Below, one piece after another: positions 8,210 to 17,585 of a stretch of DNA of 64,000 nt. The stretch comes from Streptomyces abikoensis (GTDB taxonomy: Bacteria > Actinomycetota > Actinomycetes > Streptomycetales > Streptomycetaceae), in the NCBI RefSeq assembly GCF_014648775.1, contig NZ_BMRT01000001.1, positions 124,001 to 188,000 of the forward strand. The letters run 5' to 3'. The notes beneath the pieces are model-generated. The model did not search any database. It was given only the letters and a program-made list of their open reading frames with translations, and was not told the DNA's origin. The first letter of the stretch is position 1. Every line of letters starts with the position of its first letter. The position numbers and the translations under genes are program-made.

Positions 8210-8539
8210 ATGTCGGTCACGTCGTTGACGAGCCTGGACGAGTTCGAGAGGGCCGTCGCCCTGGAGCGGCCCGTGGTCGTGTGCTTCTGCGCCACCTGGG
8301 CCAATCTCTGCCGGACGATCGTCCCGGTGTTCGAGAAGCTCTCGGAGCTGCCCGAGTTCACTCGCGCGGTGGGCTTCTACAGCGTCGACGTGGACGAGGC
8401 GTACGAGGTCGTCCAGAAGGCGGGCGTCGGTCCCGTGCCCGCCTTCATCGCCTTCCGGGGCGGCAGCAGGCTCGCGGAGGTGGTGGCACCGACCCCGGAG
8501 GCGCTGCGGGAGTTCGTCGGCGCCGCCGGGGACTCCTGA
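8210..8539 (+). CDS. Thioredoxin-like protein lacking a CxxC pair
   Basis: 109 aa with a thioredoxin fold: LERPVVVCFCATWANLCRTI matches the active-site strand and helix, and VGPVPAFIAFRGG is the cis-Pro region. The canonical WCGPC is replaced by WANLC, so only the second, normally resolving, Cys remains plus a Cys in strand 2. A dithiol oxidoreductase mechanism is unlikely; a chaperone or scaffold role is more likely. GCGGGAG lies 7 bases before ATG. It is tail-to-tail with the hydrogenase endopeptidase gene, 22 bp away. Confidence 0.82.
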   Translation: MSVTSLTSLDEFERAVALERPVVVCFCATWANLCRTIVPVFEKLSELPEFTRAVGFYSVDVDEAYEVVQKAGVGPVPAFIAFRGGSRLAEVVAPTPEALREFVGAAGDS

Positions 8540-8561
8540 GCGACGCGCGGCACCTTCTGCG

Positions 8562-9101
8562 TCAGCCCGGCAGCCGCTCGGCCGGGTGCCCGAGCAGCAG
8601 CTCCGCCACCACGGTCTCCAGGAGCCGTACCGCCTCGCCGACCGACGCGCGGACGGGGTCGCTGAGACCGTGGACGACGTCGGGCTCGTCGCCGCGCATG
8701 CGCGTGAGCGGCTCGCAGCCCACGAGCACCACGCGGGGGAAGGCCAGGCCCTCCCAGCCGGCCAGTTCGCGCGCGGTGGCCAGGACCTTCACCGGGTCCA
8801 TGCCGTGCGCCTCGGGGGCGCCCGGGGCGAGGTCCGTGCCGGGTCCGTCGACGTCCAGGACGTACAGGGTGCCCGGGGGGCCGCCGCGCGGCACGGCGTC
8901 GACGAGGACCGCGGCGTCGTAGCCGTCCAGCAGCCGGTAGACGAGGTCCATGCCCCGGATGCCGAAGTCGGCGGCGTCCACGCCGTCCGGCAGGGGGGTC
9001 TCGCGCAGGGCGGCGATCACCTCGGGGCCGAAGGCGTCGTCGGCGAGGAAGATGTTGCCGATGCCCGCGACGAGGACGCGCGGGCGGGCCGGGGCGGTCA
9101 C
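8562..9101 (-). CDS. [NiFe]-hydrogenase maturation endopeptidase
   Basis: 179-aa HyaD/HupD/HycI-type protease that removes the C-terminal peptide of the hydrogenase large subunit after Ni insertion. The N-terminal GIGNIFLADDAFGPEV holds the metal-contacting Asp/Glu set. VDAVPRGGPPGTL near residue 65, HGMDPVKVL near 100 and VLVGCEP near 130 complete the signature. The expected partner is the large subunit encoded at 20167-21963, which retains a 22-residue tail after the Ni-binding CxxCxxH. GTG start overlaps the hypX stop (GTGA), so it is translated from the hypX transcript. Confidence 0.92.
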   Translation of the reverse strand: MTAPARPRVLVAGIGNIFLADDAFGPEVIAALRETPLPDGVDAADFGIRGMDLVYRLLDGYDAAVLVDAVPRGGPPGTLYVLDVDGPGTDLAPGAPEAHGMDPVKVLATARELAGWEGLAFPRVVLVGCEPLTRMRGDEPDVVHGLSDPVRASVGEAVRLLETVVAELLLGHPAERLPG

Positions 9102-10825
9102 CGCCGCCGCTCCGGGGAACGGCGGACCGGGCGCGGCCGGGAGAGCCGGTCCAGGTGTTCCCCGGCGCCCGGCGCCGGCCGTTTGCGGACGAACGCCGAG
9201 CGCAGGGCGTGGTAGGGGGCGTCGGGGTCGAAGAAGGCGGCGCGCATGCGGCGCAGTTCGTCGGCGCGGTAGGCGGCGAGCGGCCGGATCCGCTCGTCCT
9301 TCTCGCGGGCCGCCTTCTTCACGGCGATCCGGGCCGCCGTGTCGGTGTGGCGGGTGAGGTCGTCGGCCGTGCGGGCGACGGCGGCCGCGAACTCCCCGGG
9401 TGGGGCGGGCAGTACGCGGTCGACGAGCCCGAGGACGAGGGCGCGGGCGGCGCTGACCGGCGCGGCCTGTTCCGTCAGCGCCGCCGCCTGCTCGGCGCCG
9501 ACGCGCCGGGGCAGGGTGTAGGTCCAGTACTCGGAGCCGTACAGGCCCATCAGCCGGTAGTGGGGGTTGAGGACGGCGCCGTCCCGGCACCACACCTCGT
9601 CGGCGGCGAGCGCCAGCATGGCCCCGCCCGCGCCGGCGCCGCCGCCGACGGCCGCGACGACGAGCCGGTCGGTGGTGGTCAGCACGGCCTCGACCAGGTC
9701 GTCCATGGCGTTGATGTTCGCCCATGACTCGGCGGCGGGGTCGGCCGCGGCCTCGATGACGTTGAGGTGGATGCCGTGGGAGAAGATGTCGCGTTCGCCG
9801 CCGAGCACCAGCAGCGCGGTGGGGCGCCGGCACGCCTGACGGTAGGCGTTGAGCAGACGCCAGCAGTGGGACGTGCTCATCGCGCCGCCGGGGAAGCGGA
9901 AGCGCAGGAAGCCCACCGGCCCGGTCTCCGTGTAGCGGATGTCGCTCCAGGTGTCCCGGCCGGGCCGCGGCTGGAGGGGGGCCGGGATCTCGGGGACGGG
10001 CGGCAGGCGGTCGCCGAGGGCGAGGGCGGCGGGCAGCTTGAGGCCGGGCGGGTGGGTGTCCGTGCGGCAGCGCCGCAGTTCGGGGATCCACACCGCTCCG
10101 TCGACGGTCGCGCGGCAGACGGCGCCCGCCCGGGTGGCCAGCACCCGCCCGGGCCTGCCGCGCAGCCGGTCCTCGGCGTGGCCGCCGTGCAGGAACCACT
10201 CGGCGCCCAGGAGTTCGTCCCGTACCCCCGGCTGGGAGTCGGCGGCCCGCAGGGCGCGCAGCACGGACTCGGTCGGCTGCTCCCGCCAGTCGATCCGGCG
10301 CTCCTCCTGTCGCAGGTACGGGCGGGCCCGCACGGGCGGGCCGTCCTGGGGGCGGGGTGTCCAGCGGCCCGACGCGTGGCGCTCCACCGCGAGGAGGACG
10401 GCCCGGACGGCGGCGTCCGCGACCTCCCCCCGGTACAGGTCGCTCTTGGCCACCCCGTCGGGCACGGCGAAGCCCTCGGCCGCCCAGACGGCCCCGGCGT
10501 CCATCTCCTCCTCGGCCTGGAGCACCGTCACCCCCCAGTGGCGGGCGCCGTCGCGCAGGGCGTGGTCGAGGGAGGACGGGCCCCGGTCCCCCGGCGGGCC
10601 CGGGTGGACCACCAGGCAGGTGTGCCGGGACCAGACGTCCCGGGGGATCGCCGTGCGCAGCATCGGCGCGACGACCAGGTCGGCCGGGTGGCGGGCGACG
10701 GCCGCGCGCACGGCGTCCTCGTCGTCCACCACGGCGACGGCCGGGCTGTGGCCGCGGTCGCCGAGTTCGGCGAAGACCCGCTGGGTGAGGCTGTTGAACG
10801 CGCTGGCGACGAGCAGGATGCGCAC
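9098..10825 (-). CDS. hypX: HypX/HoxX, CO-ligand synthase for [NiFe]-hydrogenase
   Basis: 575 aa. The N-terminal third (1-230) resembles formyl-tetrahydrofolate-using transferases: VRILLVASAFNSLTQRV, VHPGPPGDRGPSSLDHA and LQAEEEMDAGAVWA. Residues about 285-500 form a crotonase-like domain: [46 protein letters not shown] and a LMGLYGSEYW segment. In studied HypX proteins, formyl-THF is converted via formyl-CoA to CO, the active-site ligand used under aerobic conditions. The GTG at 10825 has GGGAGGACGG about 9 bases upstream. It is divergent from hypA. Confidence 0.92.
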   Translation of the reverse strand: MRILLVASAFNSLTQRVFAELGDRGHSPAVAVVDDEDAVRAAVARHPADLVVAPMLRTAIPRDVWSRHTCLVVHPGPPGDRGPSSLDHALRDGARHWGVTVLQAEEEMDAGAVWAAEGFAVPDGVAKSDLYRGEVADAAVRAVLLAVERHASGRWTPRPQDGPPVRARPYLRQEERRIDWREQPTESVLRALRAADSQPGVRDELLGAEWFLHGGHAEDRLRGRPGRVLATRAGAVCRATVDGAVWIPELRRCRTDTHPPGLKLPAALALGDRLPPVPEIPAPLQPRPGRDTWSDIRYTETGPVGFLRFRFPGGAMSTSHCWRLLNAYRQACRRPTALLVLGGERDIFSHGIHLNVIEAAADPAAESWANINAMDDLVEAVLTTTDRLVVAAVGGGAGAGGAMLALAADEVWCRDGAVLNPHYRLMGLYGSEYWTYTLPRRVGAEQAAALTEQAAPVSAARALVLGLVDRVLPAPPGEFAAAVARTADDLTRHTDTAARIAVKKAAREKDERIRPLAAYRADELRRMRAAFFDPDAPYHALRSAFVRKRPAPGAGEHLDRLSRPRPVRRSPERRR

Positions 10826-11100
10826 GGCGACCGTCCTCCCGCGTGGGATGCGTCGGATGGGGCTGGGGGGACGGGCGTGGCCCGCCGTTCCCGAGGCGAT
10901 CGTCACCGAGCGGCGGCGGGGCGCGGCGGCGCGCGGCCGTGCGGGTGTGCGGGATTGCGCCGCGCGGGCGAATACGTGCGGCCGCATGGACCGCTCCGGC
11001 CCCGCCGCACGGCCGGGGGCGCCGCGAGCCGGTCACTGTGGGGGCGTACGTGCTCCCGTGGGGCACTTGGCGGCCACGGGCGACGGGAGCGGCGAGGCGG
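10826..11100. promoter_or_regulatory. Divergent hypX/hypA control region with inverted repeats
   Basis: 275 bp between two divergent hydrogenase-maturation operons. GGCCGTGCGG at 10935-10944 is exactly mirrored by CCGCACGGCC at 11005-11014, and between them lies the perfect palindrome TGCGGCCGCA at 10977-10986. All three share the half-site TGCGG/CCGCA. The spacing suggests an operator for a dimeric regulator or a looped site, but GC-rich DNA makes such repeats fairly likely by chance. No convincing -35/-10 pair was recognised. The hypA ribosome site is a weak GGCGAGGCGG. Confidence 0.4.
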
Positions 11101-11457
11101 ATGCACGAGCTGTCCATCGCCGAGGCGATCGTCGAACGGGCGGCGGAGACCGCCCGGCTCCACGGCGGCGGACGCGTCACGGCGGTGCGGGTGACAGTGG
11201 GCGAACTGGCGGGCGTCGTTCCCGACGCGCTGCGCTTCTCCTTCGAGGTGGCCCGGGTGGGCACCGCGCTGGAAACGGCGCGGCTGGTGGTGCGCGACGT
11301 CCCGGCCCGGGCCCGCTGCGCGCCGTGCGGCGGCGAGTTCGCCGTCGGCTCGCCCCCGTCGATGTGGTGTCCCCGCTGCGACGGGCTGTCGCGGGAACTG
11401 CTGGGGGGCCGGGAGCTGGAGGTCACCGCCATCGAACTCGAGGAGGCGAGCGGGTGA
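11101..11457 (+). CDS. hypA: Hydrogenase nickel chaperone HypA
   Basis: 118 aa, normal HypA length. It begins MHELSIAEAIVERA, where Met1-His2-Glu3 form the Ni site known for the family. The zinc site is two CxxC motifs, CAPC near residue 71 and CPRC near 92. DALRFSFEVARVGTALETA is the conserved central strand-helix. It works with HypB to insert Ni into the hydrogenase large subunit. The stop overlaps the hypB start. It opens the plus-strand hypABFCDE operon. Confidence 0.95.
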   Translation: MHELSIAEAIVERAAETARLHGGGRVTAVRVTVGELAGVVPDALRFSFEVARVGTALETARLVVRDVPARARCAPCGGEFAVGSPPSMWCPRCDGLSRELLGGRELEVTAIELEEASG

Positions 11458-12230
11458 TGTGCCGCGTGGTGGATGTGCGACGGGCGGTCCTGGCGAAGAA
11501 CGACACCCTGGCCGGTGCGCTGCGCGAGGAACTCGCCGGCCGGGGCACGATCGTGGTGAACCTGCTGTCCAGTCCGGGCAGCGGCAAGACCGCCCTGCTG
11601 GAGCGGGTCCTGGCGCACACGAGCGCGCGGGGCGTGCCCACGGCGGCGCTGACGGCGGATCTCGCCACGGAGCACGACGCGCGCCGCCTGGCCCGCTCCG
11701 GCGTGCCCGTCCGGCAGGTGCTGACCGGCGGGCTCTGCCATCTGGAGGCCGCGCAGCTCCGTGCCCACCTGGAGGGCTGGCTGCCGGCCGGCACCCGGGT
11801 GCTGTACGTGGAGAACGTCGGCAATCTCGTCTGCCCGGCCTCCTACGACCTGGGCGAGACGCTGCGGATCACGCTGATGTCGGTGACGGAGGGCGAGGAC
11901 AAGCCGCTGAAGTACCCGACGGCCTTCGGTCTCGCGCATCTGGTCGTGCTCACCAAGACCGACCTCGAGCGGGCCGTGGGCTTCGACCGGGCGGCGTTCG
12001 TCCGGAACGTCACCGGCGTCAACCCCGGGGTGGAGATCGCGGAGACGTCGGCGCGGTCCGGGGAGGGCGTGGAGTCGCTGGTGGACCGGGTGCTGGCGGT
12101 GGTGCGGGGAGCGGCCGTCCACCGGCCGGCGATGGCGGCGGCCGCCCACGCCGTCGCCCACGCGAACACCCACGGCCCGGACGGTGACCACGCCCTCCCT
12201 CTCGGGGACCCGGCGGGCCGCCTGCCGTGA
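11457..12230 (+). CDS. hypB: Hydrogenase maturation GTPase HypB
   Basis: 257 aa SIMIBI-class GTPase. P-loop [14 protein letters not shown] near residue 35-48; the metal and switch region [10 protein letters not shown] holds the G-domain Cys-His Ni/Zn site near residue 98; [17 protein letters not shown] and LTKTDLE (guanine specificity) follow. The usual N-terminal CCTCGC motif or His-rich stretch is missing: the protein starts MCRVVDV. A modest His cluster ([16 protein letters not shown]) is at the C-terminus instead. ATG overlaps hypA; a GTG three bases earlier is an alternative start. Confidence 0.94.
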   Translation: MCRVVDVRRAVLAKNDTLAGALREELAGRGTIVVNLLSSPGSGKTALLERVLAHTSARGVPTAALTADLATEHDARRLARSGVPVRQVLTGGLCHLEAAQLRAHLEGWLPAGTRVLYVENVGNLVCPASYDLGETLRITLMSVTEGEDKPLKYPTAFGLAHLVVLTKTDLERAVGFDRAAFVRNVTGVNPGVEIAETSARSGEGVESLVDRVLAVVRGAAVHRPAMAAAAHAVAHANTHGPDGDHALPLGDPAGRLP

Positions 12231-14614
12231 CGACGGCCGCGGGGTCGTCCCCCGTCCGGTGCCGTCTGGTCGTGCGCGGCACGGTGCAGGGCGTCGGCTT
12301 CCGTCCGTTCGTGCACGGCCTGGCCCGGGAGCTCGGCCTCTCCGGGTATGTCGTCAACGACCCGGAGGGCGTCGTCACCGAGGTGGAGGGAGCGCCGGAG
12401 CCGGTGCGGGCGTTCTGTGAACGGCTCACCTCCGCGCCCCCTCCGCTGGCCGTGGTCGTCTCCGTCTCCCGGCGGGCCCTGCCCGCCCGGGGCGGCGGGG
12501 CGGGGTTCGCGATCCTCCCGTCCGGAACCGGCCCCGGACGCACTCGTGTACCACCCGACGCGGCCCTGTGCGCCGACTGCCTGGCGGAGCTCACCGATCC
12601 GGCCGACCGCCGCCACCGGCACCCCTTCATCACCTGCACCCACTGCGGGCCGCGGTTCACCCTCGTCACCGGCTTGCCGTACGACCGCCCGCGCACCACG
12701 ATGGCCGCCTTCCCGCTGTGCGAGCGGTGCGCGGCCGAGTACGCCGACCCCGCCGACCGGCGTTTCCACGCGCAGCCGGTGTGCTGCCCCGGGTGCGGAC
12801 CCCGGCTGCGGCTGGAGGACGACTCCGGCACGCGGTACGGCGCCGAGGCCATGGCGGCGGCCCGGGCGCTGCTGGCGCGCGGCGCGGTGCTGGCCGTCAA
12901 GGGGGTGGGCGGCTACCACCTGGCCTGCGACGCGGTCGACGAGGAGGCCGTCGCCCGGCTGCGGGCGGCCAAGGAGCGCGGCGGCAAGCCCTTCGCCGTC
13001 ATGGCCGCCGACCTGCCCACCGCCCGGGCCCTCGCCCCGGTGGGCGGGGCCGAGGAGCGGCTGCTGACCGGGCCCCGGGCCCCCGTCGTCCTGCTGCGCC
13101 GGGCCGGTCCGCCCGCCGTGCCGCTCGCCCCCTCCGTCTGCCCCGGCGGCCCCGACATCGGGGTGATGCTGCCCTACAGCCCCGTGCACCGGCTGCTGTT
13201 CGGGCTGCCCGGCGACCCGCCCGGCCCGAGGGTGCTGGTGATGACCAGCGGCAACCGGTCCGGCGAGCCGATCGTGACCGACGACGCGGAGGCCGCCGCA
13301 CGGCTGTCGGGCCTGGCCGACGCGCGCCTGGCCCACGACCGGCCGATCCACGCGCCGTGCGACGACTCGGTGGTCCGCGTGCGCGCCGACGGCAGCGTCC
13401 TGCCGCTGCGCCGCTCGCGCGGCTACGTCCCCGAACCGCTCGCCCTGCCCTTCGACGTCCCGCCCCTTCTGGCCGTGGGCGGCGATGTGAAGAACGCCTT
13501 CTGCCTGGGGCACGGCCGGTCGGCCTGGATGTCCCAGCACCTCGGCGACCTCGGCGAACTGTCCGCGGTCGCGGCCCTGGACCGGGCCGTCGAGCACCTC
13601 ACCGGCCTCACCGGGGTGCGGCCCGAGGCACTGGCGGCCGATCGCCACCCCCGCTACCGGTCGGCCGCCTGGGCCCGGGAACGCGCCCGGGGCCGCCCGC
13701 TGCGACTGGTGCAGCACCACCACGCCCACATCGCCTCCGCCATGGCCGACGCGGGCCTGGACGGCACCTCGCCCGTCATCGGCGTCGCCTTCGACGGCAC
13801 CGGCTACGGGGACGACGGCGCGGTGTGGGGCGGCGAGGTCATGCTCGCCGACTACACCGGCCAACGGCGCGCGGCCCACCTCGCCTATGTGCCGCTGCCG
13901 GGCGGCGACGCGGCCGTCCGCAACCCCTGCCGCATGGCGCTGGCCCACCTGCGGAGCGCCCGGCTCCCCTGGGACCCGGCCCTCCCGGCGGTGGCCGCCT
14001 GCGCGGAGGACGAACTGCGGCTGCTGGCCCGGCAGCTGGAGCGACGGGTGGCATGCGTGCCGACGTCCAGCATGGGGCGGCTCTTCGACGCCGTCTCCTC
14101 GCTCACCGGCGTCCGCCACCGGGCCGGGTACGAGGCGCAGGCGGCGGTGGAACTGGAGGCGTACGCGGCCCGGGGCCTGGCCGACCACGGCCGCCCGTAC
14201 GCGTTCGCGCCGCGCGGCGGCCGGGCGGCGGAGGACGGGCCGTTGCTGCTCGATCCGGCGCCGGTGCTGCGCGCGGTGGTGGCGGACGTCCGCGCCGGGA
14301 CGCCGGTGGAGGTGGTGGCCGCCCGTTTCCACCTGGCCGTCGCCGGCGCGGTGGCGGCCGTGTGCGCGGTCGTCCGCCGCCGGTCCGGCGTGGGCACGGT
14401 GGCGCTGACCGGCGGGGTGTTCGCCAACGCGGTGCTGGAGGAGGAGTGCGCCCGGCGGCTGGCCGGCGCCGGTTTCACGGTGGTGCGGCACCGGCGGGTG
14501 CCCTGCGGCGACGGGGGGCTGGCGCTGGGCCAGTTGCTCGTGGCCGCGCGGGCGGGCGAGCGGAAAGGAGAGGACCGTGTGTCTTGCGGTGCCCGGCAGA
14601 GTCGTCGGGGTTGA
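12227..14614 (+). CDS. hypF: Carbamoyltransferase HypF (CN-ligand synthesis)
   Basis: 795 aa with full HypF architecture. Residues 1-95 form an acylphosphatase-like domain ([18 protein letters not shown]). Then come two zinc-finger repeats with CADC...CTHC and CERC...CPGC (110-195), a YrdC-like nucleotide domain (about 205-385, [12 protein letters not shown] and [10 protein letters not shown]), and a Kae1-like domain (about 400-770) with [12 protein letters not shown] as metal site and [10 protein letters not shown]. HypF makes a carbamoyl group from carbamoyl phosphate and transfers it to the HypE C-terminal Cys. GTG start overlaps hypB; the end overlaps hypC. Confidence 0.95.
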   Translation: MTTAAGSSPVRCRLVVRGTVQGVGFRPFVHGLARELGLSGYVVNDPEGVVTEVEGAPEPVRAFCERLTSAPPPLAVVVSVSRRALPARGGGAGFAILPSGTGPGRTRVPPDAALCADCLAELTDPADRRHRHPFITCTHCGPRFTLVTGLPYDRPRTTMAAFPLCERCAAEYADPADRRFHAQPVCCPGCGPRLRLEDDSGTRYGAEAMAAARALLARGAVLAVKGVGGYHLACDAVDEEAVARLRAAKERGGKPFAVMAADLPTARALAPVGGAEERLLTGPRAPVVLLRRAGPPAVPLAPSVCPGGPDIGVMLPYSPVHRLLFGLPGDPPGPRVLVMTSGNRSGEPIVTDDAEAAARLSGLADARLAHDRPIHAPCDDSVVRVRADGSVLPLRRSRGYVPEPLALPFDVPPLLAVGGDVKNAFCLGHGRSAWMSQHLGDLGELSAVAALDRAVEHLTGLTGVRPEALAADRHPRYRSAAWARERARGRPLRLVQHHHAHIASAMADAGLDGTSPVIGVAFDGTGYGDDGAVWGGEVMLADYTGQRRAAHLAYVPLPGGDAAVRNPCRMALAHLRSARLPWDPALPAVAACAEDELRLLARQLERRVACVPTSSMGRLFDAVSSLTGVRHRAGYEAQAAVELEAYAARGLADHGRPYAFAPRGGRAAEDGPLLLDPAPVLRAVVADVRAGTPVEVVAARFHLAVAGAVAAVCAVVRRRSGVGTVALTGGVFANAVLEEECARRLAGAGFTVVRHRRVPCGDGGLALGQLLVAARAGERKGEDRVSCGARQSRRG

Positions 14615-14866
14615 GGAGCGGGACGGCACCCGCATGGCCAAGGTGGATTTCGGCGGCGTCGTGAAGGACGTGTGCCTGGCCTATCTGCCGGAGATCGAGG
14701 TCGGCGACTACGCCATCGTGCACGTCGGCTTCGCCCTGCAACGGCTGGACGAGGAGGCGGCGTTGGCGACGCTGGAGCTGTTCGCCCGGATGGGCGCGCT
14801 GGAGGAGGAGTTCGGCGACGCGTGGGGGCTCGCGGCCGACGGGGCGGGAGAGCCGGAGGTGCCGAG

Positions 14867-14870
<4 letters not shown>
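14577..14870 (+). CDS. hypC: Hydrogenase maturation chaperone HypC
   Basis: 97 aa. GTG start gives (M)[12 protein letters not shown], the HypC signature, with the essential Cys2. [19 protein letters not shown] and [19 protein letters not shown] match the OB-fold core and C-terminal helix. HypC with HypD carries the Fe(CN)2CO unit to the hydrogenase large subunit. It overlaps the end of hypF by 38 bases in another frame, with AAAGGAG 6 bases before the start, and overlaps hypD by four bases. Confidence 0.95.
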
Positions 14871-15992
<1,122 letters not shown>

Positions 15993-16000
<8 letters not shown>

Positions 16001-17075
16001 GGGCATCGTGGAGACGGCCGGCGCGCCGCCGGACCCGGCGGAGTGGAGCTGCCCCGCGCCGCTGCCGGACCGGCCCGTGGTCGTCATGGGCCACGGCGGG
16101 GGCGGGGCGCTGTCGGCGGAGCTCATGAGCGAGGTGTTCGCCCCCGCCTACGGCAACGACATCCTGGCCGTCCTCGGCGACTCGGCCGTGCTGCCCCTGG
16201 GCGGGGCCCGGGTGGCCTTCTCGACCGACTCCTACGTGGTGCGGCCGCTGTTCTTCCCCGGCGGCTGCATCGGTGACCTGGCCGTCAACGGCACCGTCAA
16301 CGACCTGGCCATGAGCGGGGCGCGGGCCGCCTACCTCTCCTGCGCCCTCGTCCTGGAGGAGGGCACGGAGCTGACGGTCGTCGAACGGGTGGCCCGGGCG
16401 ATCGGCACCGCGGCCGAGGCGGCCGGGGCCGTCGTCGCCACCGGGGACACCAAGGTCGTCGACGCCGGGCACGGCGACGGGATCTACGTCACCACCTCGG
16501 GGGTGGGGCTCGTCCCGGACGGGGTGGACATCCGCCCGCAACGGGCCCGGCCGGGCGACGTGGTCCTCGTCAGCGGGCCCGTCGGGCTGCACGGCGTGGC
16601 CGTGCTCAGTGTGCGCGAGGGCCTGGAGTTCGGTGTGGACGTCGTCAGCGACACCGCGCCGCTGGGCGGTCTGGTCGCCGCGATGCTCGCCGTCACCCGC
16701 GATCTGCACGTGCTGCGCGACCCCACGAGGGGCGGTGTGGCGGCGGCCCTCAACGAGATCGCCGCCGCCTCCGGGACGGGCGTCGTGCTCATCGAGGAGG
16801 CGGTGCCGGTGCCGGAGGCGGTCGCGAACGCCTGCGGGTTCCTCGGCCTCGATCCGCTCTATGTGGCCAACGAGGGGCGGCTGGTGGCCTTCGTCCCCCG
16901 GGAGCACGCGGACGCGGTGCTCGCCGCGATGCGCGCCCACCCGCAGGGGGCCGGGGCGGCCGTCATCGGGGAGTGCGTGGCCGAGCACCCGGGCACGGTG
17001 GTGGCCCGCACCGGGCTGGGCGGCACGCGCGTGGTGGACCTGCCGGCCGGGGAACAGCTGCCCCGGATCTGCTGA
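15993..17075 (+). CDS. hypE: Hydrogenase maturation protein HypE
   Basis: 360 aa AIR-synthase-like protein. [13 protein letters not shown] lies near the start; [24 protein letters not shown] and [17 protein letters not shown] are the PurM-type nucleotide and metal motifs. It ends exactly in PRIC, the C-terminal Cys that receives the carbamoyl group and is dehydrated to thiocyanate, the CN source. The start is TTG at 15993, eight bases inside hypD; no ATG or GTG fits before the conserved core. Last gene of the hyp operon. Confidence 0.94.
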
Positions 17076-17104
17076 GGGCGAGCGGGCCGCTGCGGCGGAC
17101 ACGC

Positions 17105-17473
17105 TCAGATCTCCTCCTCCATCCGGATGGCGTCGCGCAGCTCGTCGAAGGCCTCGCCGCCCTCCTTGCCCTGGTGGTGCGCCAGCAGGGCCTTGGCGAT
17201 CGCGTCGAGCTTGCGCTGGATCGCGTGCTCGGCCCGCAGCTCGGAGTTCTTGAGGAGGGCGAGCAGCAGGAGGGTCACACTGGTCATCAGGCCGGCGGCG
17301 AGCAGTTCGAGTTCCGTGGAGAGCCGGACGACGTGCATGGCCACGAAGTTGGCCACCAGCAGGAAGCACAGCGCGAAGAACGCTCGTGAGCTCGTGAAGT
17401 GGGAGGCCTTCTCGGCCAGTCGCTCGAAGGGCCGCCGCTCGCCTCCGCGCTCGGCCGGATGCCGGATGGTCAC
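17105..17473 (-). CDS. Low-affinity iron permease family protein
   Basis: About 122 aa from a GTG; the frame is open for another 45 codons upstream, so the start is uncertain (GGGAGG is very close to this GTG). RLAEKASHFTSSRAFFALCF and two membrane helices (FFALCFLLVANFVAMHVV and a second around residues 60-80) are followed by LKNSELRAEHAIQRKLDAIA. This matches the bacterial low-affinity iron permease (Fet4-like) family. The role is probably Fe uptake or membrane homeostasis; a supporting role for Fe-rich hydrogenase assembly is only a positional inference. It is the lone minus-strand gene between the two hydrogenase operons. Confidence 0.72.
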   Translation of the reverse strand: MTIRHPAERGGERRPFERLAEKASHFTSSRAFFALCFLLVANFVAMHVVRLSTELELLAAGLMTSVTLLLLALLKNSELRAEHAIQRKLDAIAKALLAHHQGKEGGEAFDELRDAIRMEEEI

Positions 17474-17512
17474 GCCCTCCCGGGTACCCGTCCGGCTCCC
17501 CGTCACACCACT

Positions 17513-17528
17513 GCGCGCCGGAGCGCGC
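17513..17528. repeat. Inverted repeat upstream of hydrogenase structural operon
   Basis: GCGCGC, spacer CGGA, GCGCGC forms a perfect 6-bp dyad about 58 bp before the TTG start at 17586 and 40 bp before the divergent permease start. It could be an operator between the two divergent genes or part of a leader hairpin. It has low sequence complexity, so chance is possible. Confidence 0.3.
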
Positions 17529-17585
17529 ACATCCGGACAGATCATGTGAAAGTGGGGTGACTCCGCGCGCACAAGGGAGACCGCA

